From the NCBI GenBank assembly GCA_963817635.1, contig CAWFPR010000002.1, positions 124,001 to 188,000 on the forward strand: a stretch of 64,000 bases of DNA, written 5' to 3'. A model generated the notes under the pieces. That model saw nothing but the letters and a program-made list of their open reading frames with translations. It was not told where the DNA came from and did not search any database. This DNA comes from CAWFPR01 sp963817635. GTDB lineage: Bacteria > Acidobacteriota > Vicinamibacteria > Vicinamibacterales > 2-12-FULL-66-21. Below, piece by piece: positions 47,311-56,945 of this stretch; the first letter of the stretch is position 1; each line of letters begins with the position of its first letter. Position numbers and translations under genes: made by a program.

Positions 47311-48587
47311 TCAGGCACTGACCGACTCCGCTGCGGGTGGCTGGCGATGCGACGGGATATCGGTGCCGGGGAGGGACCGATACACCTCGAGAATCTCGTC
47401 AATCATGCGATCGTAGGAAAACCTCGAGACCGCGAGTTCCCGACCCTGACGGCCGAACCGAGTCCGCAGCGCCGGATCGTCGAGCAGTGTCACGATTCGT
47501 TCGGCCATCGCAGGCGGATCGGCGACGGGCACCACGAATCCGGTCTCTCCGTCGCTGACGTACTCCGCCGGGCCTCCGGCGTCGGTGCAGACGATCGGCA
47601 GTCCTGACGCCATCGCTTCGAGCAGGACGTTGCCCGAGGCCTCGATAAGTGAGCCGTGCACCAGGAGATCCGCGGCGGCGAAATAGTTCGCAATCGTGTC
47701 GCGCGGGATCTTGCCGGGAAACGTGCAGTCCTGCCCGAGGCCGAGCTTCTTCGCCTGCGATTCCAGCGCAGCGCGCTCGGGACCTTCGCCGCACACGACA
47801 AAGGAGAAGCGGCGCCCGGATGCCTTCACGAGCGCGAGTGCGTCGAGCACATGGTCCAGCCCCTTAATCGTCACGAGCCCCGCAACCGCCAGGATGAGTG
47901 GCTCCGGCCCGACGCCCACGGATAGCCGCGCGGCCTGACGATCGTGGCTCACCGTGAAACGATCGAGATGCACTCCCTTCAGGATCACGTGGGATGCCTC
48001 GGCGCGGCGCCGAGCGCCAGTCCCTGTCGGCGCAGGAATTCGCTGACGAACACGGTCCGGTCTGCGGTGCGCAACAGCCGCCGCACCGCGCGGTCGAACG
48101 AGGGATCCAGTCGAGCACCGTAGCCCAGCGCAGGCAGGACATTCACGTCGGAGCCGCGGATGCCGGCGACCAGCGGACGTCCGGTCGCGGCGCTGCGAGC
48201 AGGCCGCCGAACCCCCGCGGCCATCCGAAGAAGCTGTGGATGAGCGAGATGCCTTCGCGCTCGATCACTTCCGCGGCGAATCGTTCGACGCGAAGGCTGC
48301 GGTAGCTCTGTTGCAGGTCCGTGAGATTCGCCGAGCGGAACCGCGCTCAAATGCCGAGCGAGAAAGCGAAGGGTCAGACTGCGCTCGCGGCTGGAGTCGG
48401 CCGGCAGCGCGCGTACATGCAAGCGGCCGTCGTCGAAATCGGCGTCATATGCGGGGGAAAGAACGTAGGCATCGATCCCGCGGTCGGCAAGCGCCCGGAT
48501 CTCCTCGTCAAGGAAGCTGTAGCGGGAGAGTGGGCCGGGCTCGATGACTCGCTGGAGCGAGATACAGGACGCGGAGCGCGTGCTCAT
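47311..48587 (-). CDS. Glycosyltransferase family 4 protein, minus strand (frameshifts)
   Basis: A GT-B enzyme read from the complement. The start is ATG at 48587 (MSTRSASCISLQRVIEPGPL), overlapping the TGA of the flippase. The N-terminal half includes YSFLDEEIRALADRGIDAYV and, in another frame, LIHSFFGWPRGFGGLLAAPR; then GIRGSDVNVLPALGYGARLD. The C-terminal half (from about 47988) is in a third frame: LILAVAGLVTIKGLDHVLDA, VVCGEGPERAALESQAKKLG and SLIEASGNVLLEAMASGLPI. The shifts are near 48335, 48190 and 47985. The sugar is unknown. An acyltransferase lies 70 bases downstream. Confidence 0.78.
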
Positions 48588-50136
48588 GGTGCCGAGAGCG
48601 CCGGAACGTCTTCTTCGCTCGGAGCGAGCCACGTCAACCGTTTGGCCAAGCCCGGGGCGAAATCGACGGCTGTTTCGTGCACGACCGCGCGCACTTCGCC
48701 GAACGGCACGAGCAGGACGAACGCGATGTAGTAGACAGCGGCGACGACAACACAAGCTGACCAAGAGCACCGTCGCTGCGGGGCGGCAGGAGACAGCGCG
48801 GACGCCGCCCATCGTCAGGAGCAGCACCCCGATCAGACCAATCGAGCAGATGACGGCAGGCACCTGCGGTCCCAGCATGTCGCTCCAATTCGAATTGCGT
48901 CAGGCGTCGGACGAGCATCTGGAACATGACGGTCATTGCGATCGTCGCGACCAGCACGCCCGCAGCGGCGCCGTTGATCCCCCAGCGGCTGAGGCCGCCG
49001 ACAGCAGATGACAATCGCGGTCGTGAAGAACGCCTGTCGCTGTACCTCGAGCCAGATCTTGCCGGTGGCTTCGGTGGCCGACGTCGCATAGGTGTTCAGC
49101 AGCCTGAGAAAAGCCGCCCCGCACAGGATCTGGAACGGCACGACCGCCGGGAGCCATCGCTCTCCGAACAGCACTTCGATAATCTGGGGCGCCGTGACGA
49201 TCATCCCCGTGATAATCGGGTACCCAACGAGCGTGACCGAGAGAATCACCTTCCGGTAGGCGCGGCGAAAGCGTTCTCGTGATCCTCGTGGATAAGGGCG
49301 AAGATGCGGAACGATACGCTAGGTCCAGACAGGTTGATCTTCCCCGTGAACTTCTGCATGGTCGCGAACGCCTTGTCGTAGAAGCCCAGCGCGGCCATTC
49401 CCAGCATCCGTCCGACAATAAGGTTGTCGAGGTTCTGCGCGCAAAAATCCAGGATGTTCTTCGCGTACATGCCGACGCCCGAACGAGAACAGGTCGCTCA
49501 TCGCAGCGCGCGAGAAACGGAGCTCGCGGCCGCCACCCGGTCATCCAGATCCGGCACAGCGCTCGCGCTGAATCGCCCGACAGTCGTCCATAGACCAGGC
49601 TCCAGAAGCTGAAGCCGTTCCACGCGAGGATGATCGCGACGCTGCTTTCGACGACGGTTGACAGCCACTCGGAAGTCGCGCTCTCGCGATAGCGCATGTC
49701 GCGCGACAGGAGCGCCGTCGGTATCGTGGCGAACGGCATGATCAGGAAGCCGAACGCGGCCAGCGGAATCAGCGCGGCGGCATCCGGGCTGCGCAGGAAG
49801 GCACCGGCCAGCGGGGCCAACAGCGTCAGCGCGCCCCACGCCGTCACGCCAATGCCTAGATTCACCACGAACACGGAGGACACGTGGTCCGACGGTGATG
49901 TGCTTGTTACGGACGAGCGAGGCGCCGAAACCGAACTGCGTCAGTCGGTTGCACAGCTGCATGAAGAAGGTGGCCGCGGCCGCGACACCCGCTTCCTGCG
50001 GCGTCAGCAGTCGCGCCAGGATCATGGCGGTGGGAAGCAGCAGAAGCGTGTTCCCGCCTTCGCGGAGGAAACCCCAGACGACGCCGACCTTGGCGAGTTT
50101 TCCGTAGGACCGGCGATTTTCTAGACTCTTGCGCAC
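48584..50136 (-). CDS. Oligosaccharide flippase, Wzx type (frameshifts)
   Basis: A many-helix membrane protein of the polysaccharide transporter/MATE-like superfamily that moves lipid-linked repeat units across the inner membrane. The start is ATG at 50136: RKSLENRRSYGKLAKVGVVW, with FLREGGNTLLLLPTAMILAR and LTPQEAGVAAAATFFMQLCN. Later segments sit in other frames: LAPLAGAFLRSPDAAALIPL, NILDFCAQNLDNLIVGRMLG, YPIITGMIVTAPQIIEVLFG and ERWLPAVVPFQILCGAAFLR. At least four indels are implied. The TGA overlaps the ATG of the glycosyltransferase. This is the only flippase seen, so it probably serves the minus-strand polymer genes or the whole cluster. Confidence 0.78.
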
Positions 50137-50284
50137 GCGACCTCTCGCGAAGGCGCCGCATTGGCGACTTTAGTCGCAAGAATCAAGGCGACTTTATTCG
50201 CCTTCCGGACCCAGCCCACGGCTCATGGTTTCCGGGCCAGCGACGATGGGCGGACATAGGCTGCGGATTGCGCGGATTGTCCGC
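50137..50284. repeat. Intergenic palindromic repeats (GCGACTTTAGTCGC type)
   Basis: Between two minus-strand genes lie GCGACTTTAGTCGC (50164-50177) and GGCGACTTTATTCGCC (50187-50202), with outer arms GAAGGCG near 50148 and CGCCTTC near 50199. Together they can form a cloverleaf or cruciform. The core resembles the inverted repeat at 19727 and a shorter copy near 51376. There is no T-tract that would make it a standard terminator. Confidence 0.65.
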
Positions 50285-51200
50285 CTATTCGGAGGTTTTC
50301 CGGCCGATGACGGTCATCAGGGTCGTCCAGTAGTGGTGCCGTATCGGCTGTAATTGAGCAAGTGTCGCACCACGTGCCAGGGGTCGCTCCAGAGCGAGAG
50401 TCTGCGCTTTTCCGGTCGTTCGATCGGCTCGAGGTTGAGGGTGTCGCACACACTGAAACCGGCCGTTTCAAGCGCCGCGGTCAAGGGAACCGGGGAAAAA
50501 TAGAAGCGATGGTCCACTCCGAACGCCCACCATTTGAGGGGGTTCCTCGCGAACGCCACGCTGCGGATGTTTGCCGGTTCGAACCGCAATCAGCGCCGCC
50601 GGGAGCGAGGCGGGCGAAGAGCTTGGGCCAGAACGCCGCGCGGGTCCTGTAGATGCTCGATCACGTCCCAGAGCGTGATCACGTCGAACACGGCGGGAAG
50701 GTCCGGATGGTCCAGCGATCCGGCGAAAACGGTCTGGGATCCGGCGTGGCGGGCGGTTTCGACCGCGCCTTCGTCGAATTCGACGCCCCAGGCGTCCCAT
50801 CCCACTTCCCGCGCGACGCCGACGAACTGTCCCTTCCCGCAGCCGATGTCCAGCAGGCGTCGGCCCGGCGGCTGGCGCTCCGCCAGCGTATCGAGACGGA
50901 TCCGGCTCACGCGCCTCTTGAACTCGTCGTCGTAGTAGATGCTCTTCGCTGGTGCTGCGTAGGATTGGGCGAAGTACTCCGCGCCGAGCTCGGCCGGGGG
51001 GAACGGATTCAGGAAGCAGACGTCGCACGGCGGCAGGACCAGACGGACAATCTGACGTCGGCGCGACGAAGGTGTCCGTTGTCGGGCACGTCAGGAACGG
51101 GCCGATTTCCGCGCTGCCGCAGAGGCGGCAGGAACCGGATGAGCTCCTGTTTTGCCGATTCCGAGGCGATTACTGGGCTGGATTGGTCCGAAGGAGGCAT
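50285..51200 (-). CDS. SAM-dependent methyltransferase with N-terminal zinc ribbon (frameshifts)
   Basis: A class I methyltransferase on the minus strand. After the ATG at 51200 there is a Cys pair (SGSCRLCGSAEIGPFLTC, in a shifted frame near 51140), then CDVCFLNPFPPAELGAEYFA. The SAM domain follows: GRRLLDIGCGKGQFVGVARE, VFDVITLWDVIEHLQDPRGV and, in another frame, FYFSPVPLTAALETAGFSV. The end needs one more shift near 50340 and then reads LMTVIGRKTSE. Members with this layout modify nucleotide-linked sugars. It is separated from the flippase by the palindromic repeats. The target is unknown. Confidence 0.75.
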
Positions 51201-51566
51201 TGTAAGGCAGAATACCACGAGTATGATCCGGCGGGCCAACGACTGCCGACGGCCGTGAATTCGTTGGTTGGGCCGGCGGCGTTGAGATGTCGACATCTTG
51301 ATTTCGACAGCACCGAAAAGAGGCTCCGTGCACCGGTGACTCGGCCTCAGTTGGTATATTGTCCTACATAAAGGCGACTTTTATCGTCCATTTGGAAGCT
51401 ATTTTTCGGTCGCAAACGTGAGAACCAACCACGTGCTGCGAACGCTCAGGATATGGAGAATCCGCGGGTAGTCGGTTATCCCGCCTGAACGGCGTCACCT
51501 TTGCTACTTGTCAGTCCGAATTCCAATCAAACCGACGGCGGAGATGGCCAGACAGGGCGGTCTTCA
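51201..51566 (+). other. Divergent intergenic region, AT-richer, with sigma-54 candidate
   Basis: It separates the minus-strand methyltransferase block from the plus-strand block. It contains GGTATATTG near 51352, a GGCGACTTTTATCG word near 51376 related to the palindromic repeats, and a -24/-12 candidate at 51490. The G+C content falls visibly here. No coding sequence is convincing, though a TTG-initiated extension of the next gene runs through 51501. Confidence 0.55.
51490..51506 (+). promoter_or_regulatory. Candidate sigma-54 promoter for methyltransferase-kinase block
   Basis: CGGCGTC-ACCT-TTGCTA has GG at 51491-51492 and GC at 51503-51504, the required 12-base spacing, and a full TTGC -12 element. 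The first T of TGGC is replaced by C. It lies 60 bases before the preferred GTG start at 51567. Confidence 0.45.
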
Positions 51567-52330
51567 GTGAACAGTGCGGGAAAAGACGGTGAGTGCTCCG
51601 GACGACCACGCGGCGGCGGTATCGACAAGACGGGCGACAGCTACGAGTCGAGCCGGTATGCCGATCGACACATGGATGCCTACCGGGCGTTCCGCAACCG
51701 AACGTTGCTGGCGATATTGAAGAGCAAGCTCAGCAAGGAAGGCCTCCGGATCCTCGAGGTCGGCTGCGGAACCGGCCTCACGCTGGAGTTCCTGGCCCAG
51801 TCCTCCAGGGACTACTCGTTATATGGACTGGACGTGTCCGATACGATGCTGCGCCAGGCCGCCGCGAAGGGGGCGTTCGCAGACAACCGTCCGCGCCTCG
51901 CGCTTGGCGACGCTGACAAGCTGCCGTTCCGGGACGGGACGTTCGATGTCGTGCTGTCGACCCGGTTCATTCACCAGTTTCCCCACGAGACGAAGCGCCA
52001 GCTCTGGAGGGAATTTGGTCGCGTCGCGGCCAAGGACGGAATCATCATCAGCGAGTTCTATGCGGGGCCGTACCACTGGCTCCGGTACTACCTGGGCCGT
52101 GGGGCGAAGGGACGTTCACCGGAGGCCTACTTCAGCCATTTCCCAACGCGCCGCGAAATGCGCGGATATCGTTGAGGGGCCCCCGAGGTGTACCCGCTGA
52201 GGCTGCCCGGCTCCCGCATGCTGGCGCGTGCGCTCGGTGAAGGCCTCGCACAGAGTACCACGGTCGCAATAGCCCGTGCGACGCGGGGACTGTTCATGGA
52301 TGAGTATTTTGTTGTCAGCCGAAACGTCTG
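51567..52330 (+). CDS. SAM-dependent methyltransferase (frameshift near C-terminus)
   Basis: A UbiE/COQ5-like class I methyltransferase. Motif I is LRILEVGCGTGLTLEFLAQS, then LYGLDVSDTMLRQAAAKGAF, LGDADKLPFRDGTFDVVLST and GRVAAKDGIIISEFYAGPYH. The frame shifts near 52160. The following EVYPLRLPGSRMLARALGEG and GLFMDEYFVVSRNV give a normal end and place the stop at 52328-52330, overlapping the next gene start. I chose GTG 51567, since upstream in-frame codons would put the start inside the -12 element of the promoter. It begins a plus-strand unit that continues with two kinases and another methyltransferase. Confidence 0.77.
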
Positions 52331-53341
52331 AGCTCCAGGCGGAGGCTGACTGGCTGTGCTCGCTGGTGGCGGACAACGCGGAGCCCCTTCGCGCTGCGGC
52401 ATTGAAACGTGACGTGCGTCTGCGGGGCGCACGTTTCCAACTCCACGCGAAGGACAGGAACACGCTGTATCGCGTCTCCGGTCGCTTCAAGTGGTTCCTG
52501 AAACTCACGCCACCCGGGGACCAGGCCGTCACGCGGGAGCGCCTGGGCGCGGACATCATCTCTGGGGTTCTCGGCAACCGGCCGGACTACTGTGGCGCAT
52601 CCGTCGTTCGCGTGGGAGTCAACCCGTCGTTTGTCCTGGCAGCTGTTGTTCCGGGCAGGCCTCTGAGCCGCGTTCTCGTCACGGAGTCTTGGATCCCTAC
52701 TGCGGGCGCGGCCGCAAGGCTCGAAGGGGTGTTCGGAACGCTCGGCTCTCTATTGGGAGCGCTTCACGCACATTCAAGGGCATGGCGACCCGCCACGGGC
52801 GACCAAGCGTCCGTTCGAAGCACTGAAGGCGGCGTCCGCACGGACCAGATCCCAAGGTGAGGTCGGCCTGGCGATTACTGAATGCCTTGATCGTCACCTG
52901 GACTTCGACCGCGACCAGACTTTTGTGCATGGTCACATGCGTCTGGACAACGTGATGGTGTCCGAGGGCAAGATCGGTTTCATTGACCTCGAGCACTCCG
53001 GGAAAGGGTCCTTTTATCAGGACCTCTCGCGTCCCGTCAGTCACCTGTTGCTGACTCGAGCGACCATCGGGTTCCCGCATCAACGCGTGGTCGGTTACCT
53101 CGCAGCGTTTCTCAGCGCGTACGGTCGTGTCCACGCCTACGATCCAAAGCAACTGGCGGACTACGTCTTTGCACGTCTGGGCCGATACTGTCTGGACAAT
53201 CGGAGAAAGCTGTTGCCAGGCAGAATTGGCGCGCTTCCGATTATCGGATCGAAGCTCGATCGGCTCGCGTTGGCAGTGCTACGTGAGGGGGTTGAAGGAG
53301 CCATACCGGAACTGGGGCTGCGTCATGCTTACACTCAGTGA
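52300..53341 (+). CDS. APH-like kinase, paralog 1 (one frameshift)
   Basis: A protein-kinase-like phosphotransferase of about 346 residues with a divergent N-lobe (LYRVSGRFKWFLKLTPPGDQ, holding the ATP-binding Lys). A hydrophobic TDYCGA-like segment appears as NRPDYCGASVVRVGV, and SRVLVTESWIPTAGAAARLE follows. After a shift near 52795, the catalytic loop VHGHMRLDNVMVSEGKIGFI has the usual D-x4-N, and IDLEHSGKGSFYQDLSRPVS has the metal site. It overlaps the methyltransferase and is overlapped by a second paralog. The family is not one I can name; a glycan kinase is plausible. Confidence 0.7.
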
Positions 53342-54332
53342 CCATCGGAGTGCGTCGGCTGGCGCCGCAGGGCTTGACGCACCCTTGGCGGCACGTTTCC
53401 GTGAAGCTGACCACATCTGCTGCCTCGTTGACAAGCATACGGATCAATTAAGGGCGGCGCGCCTCGGGAACGAGTTTTGCCTCGAGGACGTCTCGTTTCG
53501 CTTGCATGGCGTAGGCAGGAATGCCATCTATCGTGCGTCACGCACTTTCGACTGGTTTCTCCGGCTGTCCTGCGCGATAGACCAGCGATTCATGGCCCGC
53601 GAGCAGGAAGGCGCCGCAGCGGTTACGGCCGCACTCGGACACAGGACGGACTACTGTGGCGCTGCCGTCATTCGTGTGGCCGTCGAGCAGGCCTACGTTC
53701 TGGCATCTGCGATCCACGGAACACCCCTCAACCGCGTGCTGGCGACGCGATCCTGGATACCCGGATCGTCTGCGTCCCTTGAACGCGCGTTCGCCACGCT
53801 GGGGACGCTGCTTGGCACGCTGCACGCGACCGCCCGGGTCGCCCCTGAAACCAGCGAAGCGCATGAGCGGCCATTCGCGGCGCTGAATAGGCGATTGAAT
53901 GAGGTCAGGGCGTCCGATCCGATGTGCGAGGAAATCGCCGCCTGGTACGGCACTCACGTCCGGCCCGATCAGGGAGCGGCGTTCGTTCACGGCAACATGC
54001 GGCTGGACAACGTCCTGAAAGGCGGCACCAGCCTGGGGTTCGTGGACTTCGAGCACAGTGGCTCGGGATCCCTCTACCAGGACCTGTCGCGCCCCGTCAG
54101 TCAGTTGCTCCTCACGCGGACGACGATCGCGTTTCCGCACGAGCGAGCAACGCGTTGCCTTGCCGCGTTCTTGAAACAGTACGGAAGTGTTCAACAATTC
54201 GACGCAGCAGAGCTCGGTGACTATGTGGGCTCTCGATTTGCTCACTACTACCTTGGAACCCAGGGCCGTGGAATGATCGCAGGTTACACGGCGGGGGTTC
54301 CGGTCGCTGAGAAGGAAGCTGGCGCGGCCTGA
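53325..54332 (+). CDS. APH-like kinase, paralog 2
   Basis: An uninterrupted 335-residue homolog of the preceding kinase. It shares IYRASRTFDWFLRLSCAIDQ, HRTDYCGAAVIRVAVEQAYV, LNRVLATRSWIPGSSASLER, FVHGNMRLDNVLKGGTSLGF and VDFEHSGSGSLYQDLSRPVS. The catalytic Asp-Asn pair and the DFE-type metal site are kept in both, so neither is an obviously dead copy. Its start overlaps the end of paralog 1 by 17 bases. Tandem duplication followed by divergence in the N-terminal 60 residues is the simplest history. Two phosphoryl acceptors in the same glycan are possible. Confidence 0.75.
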   Translation: MLTLSDHRSASAGAAGLDAPLAARFREADHICCLVDKHTDQLRAARLGNEFCLEDVSFRLHGVGRNAIYRASRTFDWFLRLSCAIDQRFMAREQEGAAAVTAALGHRTDYCGAAVIRVAVEQAYVLASAIHGTPLNRVLATRSWIPGSSASLERAFATLGTLLGTLHATARVAPETSEAHERPFAALNRRLNEVRASDPMCEEIAAWYGTHVRPDQGAAFVHGNMRLDNVLKGGTSLGFVDFEHSGSGSLYQDLSRPVSQLLLTRTTIAFPHERATRCLAAFLKQYGSVQQFDAAELGDYVGSRFAHYYLGTQGRGMIAGYTAGVPVAEKEAGAA

Positions 54333-54487
54333 CTCGTGCGCTGCTTCGCGAAGGGCTTCCTGGCGCGTTCCCGGATCTGCGGATACAGTCATGATCTCCA
54401 TGAAAGCTGCGGTTTCCGAGCGACAGGCGTGTGCCTTCGCCGACGGTCGCAGTACCCGACCACAACATCTATAGTCAGGCTTTTCAC
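54333..54487 (+). other. Short intergenic gap before methyltransferase
   Basis: No promoter or repeat of note. An ATG at 54431 opens the next reading frame slightly upstream but the segment it would add has no recognisable domain. Confidence 0.5.
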
Positions 54488-55245
54488 ATGACGACTAATT
54501 CCACCATCGACATCGTTGAGTCCAAGAGACGTTACGGCCATCAGTACGCCGATGGCTACGACACGCGGCGATTCGAAACGGCGGAAGGGTATTTCGCGCA
54601 GCGATTCGAGCTGGATCTTTTCGAACGCGTGCTCAATGAATACGGGGCGCGGACTGTGCTGGACGCGCCAGTCGGCACCGGGCGAGTGGCGATCCCGTTC
54701 GCGGGGCGGTTCGCGATAACGGGCGCGGACATCAGTCCGGCCATGTTGACAGCGGCAAAGGAGCGCGCCAGCGCTGCGGGCATCAGCAACATCACGTGGG
54801 TGGAGTGCAGTGTGGACGCTCTCCCGTTCCCGGACGGTCATTTCGACGCGGTCATCACGGCACGGCTGTTCCAGCACGTCCCGAAAGACCTGGCGCCGGC
54901 GATTGTCTCCGAACTGGTGCGGGTTGTGAAGCCCGGCGGAGTTGTGATTCTGCAATTCCGCAGTGGACTGTTCGGGTTTGCGCTGAAGTTCCTGCGCTAC
55001 TACGTGACCAGGCGTACCGGAAACATCCGGCACAAGTGCATATTCCCAGATCAGGTCGCCTGGTATTTCAGCGGGCAGCAGATCGTGGCTCGCTATGGCT
55101 ACAAGTTCCCGGTGTCGGGCCGGCTTGCGCGCCTGTTCGGTTTTTCACCGGTGTACGTGCCGAGCGCATGATCGCATCAACTCCGGGACTGCGGTGGCTG
55201 GGCAAGTACATGACGTTCGTGCTTCGGAAGCCCGCGACAGCCTGA
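54488..55245 (+). CDS. SAM-dependent methyltransferase (C-terminal frameshift)
   Basis: A class I methyltransferase: RRYGHQYADGYDTRRFETAE, RTVLDAPVGTGRVAIPFAGR as motif I, FAITGADISPAMLTAAKERA, ECSVDALPFPDGHFDAVITA and ELVRVVKPGGVVILQFR. The frame shifts near 55165 and the native end is ASTPGLRWLGKYMTFVLRKP, giving a stop at 55243-55245. I prefer the ATG at 54488. It ends the plus-strand unit with the two kinases. Together they would decorate a sugar by phosphorylation and methylation. The substrate is unknown. Confidence 0.77.
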
Positions 55246-55357
55246 GAGAAAGTGCGGGATCTCGTCATCCGGTGTGGTGGCAGGAGGGGGCGACATGACC
55301 GGTGGGTGTCTCGACCGAACGGCGTTGCTCGGCCAAGACCCCACAGCAGTGTGGCAG
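55246..55357. other. Convergent intergenic gap
   Basis: The gap lies between the plus-strand methyltransferase and the 3' end of the minus-strand secreted protein. There is no clear hairpin with a T-tract, and the short open frames here have no recognisable features. Confidence 0.45.
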
Positions 55358-56647
55358 TTACTTGATGATACGCAGGTTGCTCGGTGGCGCGGGCGCCGTG
55401 GACGGCACTGGCATCAGCCCGGGAATGGGGCGCTGAAGCAGGCCAGTGACGTCGCCCGGATCACGTAGAGCGGCGAAGTTCCGCACGTAGGCGACAAGGT
55501 CACGAAAATCGGTCGTTCTCCCGGCCGGAAGAACCGAAGCTGAGTCGTTGAACTCCAGCCAGAAACTCTGAATACTGAAATCGGGTGGGCGGACCGAGAT
55601 CGGCACGTGCTTGTAGAGCTGCACCGGCGCCTGCACTTCATCGGCAACCCAGAGGTCAAAGTAGTCGTAGTCGTTGACGCGCTGCTCGATGCGGACCCAG
55701 TACTGGTCCAACGATCCGGGTAGATGATGAACAAGCCGTTCATCGGCTGTATCGGGGTGTTGTTCGTCGGGCCAGGGCCCATCTTGTCCCCGTTGGTCAA
55801 TAACCAGTTCGCGTCTCCACCAATTGCGTTGTAGCCGCGCACGTCGATTCCCGCGACATGGCGACGGGTCGAAACCAGCGAGGAACGTAGTCGTGCGCTC
55901 CTCCGTCCATTCGGGTCTTCACTTCGAGCCAGATCTTCTCTCCCGCAGAAGTGAATTGAAAAGTCTTGTTCCCCGCGAGACCGGTGTTCAGGAAACTTGA
56001 CGTATAGAGGGCATCCCAGGTGAACATGTACGTGTGACCGTCGGTTGTTTGGAGCGGCGGTCGGAGTTGGTTCGGGAGGGAGTTGGCGGCTATCGCGAGG
56101 TCTGCACCCACCGCGTGAGGCACGGCGACGGTTCCGTACTGCGCTCGGGCGACTTGAAACCCTCGCGGCACAACTGCGTCCGCGTCGTACGCCGTCACCA
56201 CCATGATCTCGCTGTCAATCTTGACCTGCCGGCCGATGACGTAGGACGCCCATCCCGATGGAACAATATGCGTTTCACTTGCCGTCATTGCGCTGGCCAG
56301 TGTCGTATTGAACCCCGGAGAGAGGAAAGCGGGGATTACTACCTTGGCGGCATCGACGTGAGAATCGTAGGTGACAAACAGCGGTGCGTGTTCGAGTTCT
56401 GATACCCACCCTCGCTTGCGCGATCGAGTTGATGTTCGTAGTATGGCGATCCTGCAGGCTCTCCCGCCCGAGGGCGAAAGCTGTAGCCTTTCCAGAAATT
56501 CGCTTGACCGACGAGGGCGTTGAAATAGGCATTTGAATCCGCAACGGCCAGCGCCACTTTGCTTCCGAGCGGAGGTCCACTCAAAATGACGACGCCACTG
56601 ACCAGAGCGAGACCTAGCAGAAGAGTTCTGGCTTTCATGTACCCCAA
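55358..56647 (-). CDS. Secreted beta-rich protein of unknown function (frameshifts)
   Basis: The start at 56647 or 56638 gives a signal peptide (KARTLLLGLALVSGVVILSG). The mature part has NALVGQANFWKGYSFRPRAG, then, after a shift near 56395, FVTYDSHVDAAKVVIPAFLS and the segment IDSEIMVVTAYDADAVVPRG followed by FQVARAQYGTVAVPHAVGAD, which resembles a short beta domain of phage virion proteins. Later parts (TFQFTSAGEKIWLEVKTRMD, VNDYDYFDLWVADEVQAPVQ) look like a jelly-roll or LamG-like fold. Shifts also occur near 55855 and 55715. It ends PSTAPAPPSNLRIIK, with no PEP-CTERM tail. A terminator and a sigma-54 promoter lie upstream, so it is expressed separately. I cannot name the family. Confidence 0.6.
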
Positions 56648-56727
56648 CCATTGATGAAGAGCCCGGGTTCGTAGGGCTCGGCGACTTTTCTGGCTTGCTG
56701 TCTGGATTACCGGTTCAGCCGAGTCCT

Positions 56728-56744
56728 AAGCAACGCTCAAGCCA
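56728..56744 (-). promoter_or_regulatory. Sigma-54 (-24/-12) promoter of the secreted-protein gene
   Basis: On the minus strand TGGCTTG-AGCG-TTGCTT has GG and GC exactly 12 bases apart, with the full TTGCT -12 element. The predicted start near 56718 leaves a leader of about 70 bases to the ATG. It follows directly after an intrinsic terminator. Confidence 0.6.
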
Positions 56745-56768
56745 AGCAAAAAACTTAGCAAAATGCAT

Positions 56769-56794
56769 AAAAAAGCTTGGCTAGGCCCAAGCCT
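56769..56794 (-). terminator. Intrinsic terminator downstream of OafA-type gene
   Basis: Read on the minus strand: AG, stem GCTTGG, loop GCCTAG, stem CCAAGC, then six T. The stem is perfect and the U-tract is immediate. It lies about 150 bases past the stop of the acyltransferase gene and would end the block that comes from the right. Confidence 0.75.
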
Positions 56795-56945
56795 CTCATG
56801 AGAAACGCGTAGAAATTACATTGCGCAGATCGCGAAATCTGTTATGCGGAGGCGGATTTTCGCGTGGCGCCTTCCACTTCGACCCGCAGGGCGGAGGCCG
56901 CCAGCATACTCCGGTAACGCCGTCTCGCCAGAATGCGACTGCAGG

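Larger units (their letters stand above)
56648..56945 (-). other. AT-rich regulatory intergenic region
   Basis: This region divides two minus-strand genes and holds, in order on the minus strand, the end of the acyltransferase unit, an intrinsic terminator and a -24/-12 promoter. The AT-rich core (56745-56775) is unlike the surrounding DNA. No gene is supported here. Confidence 0.65.
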
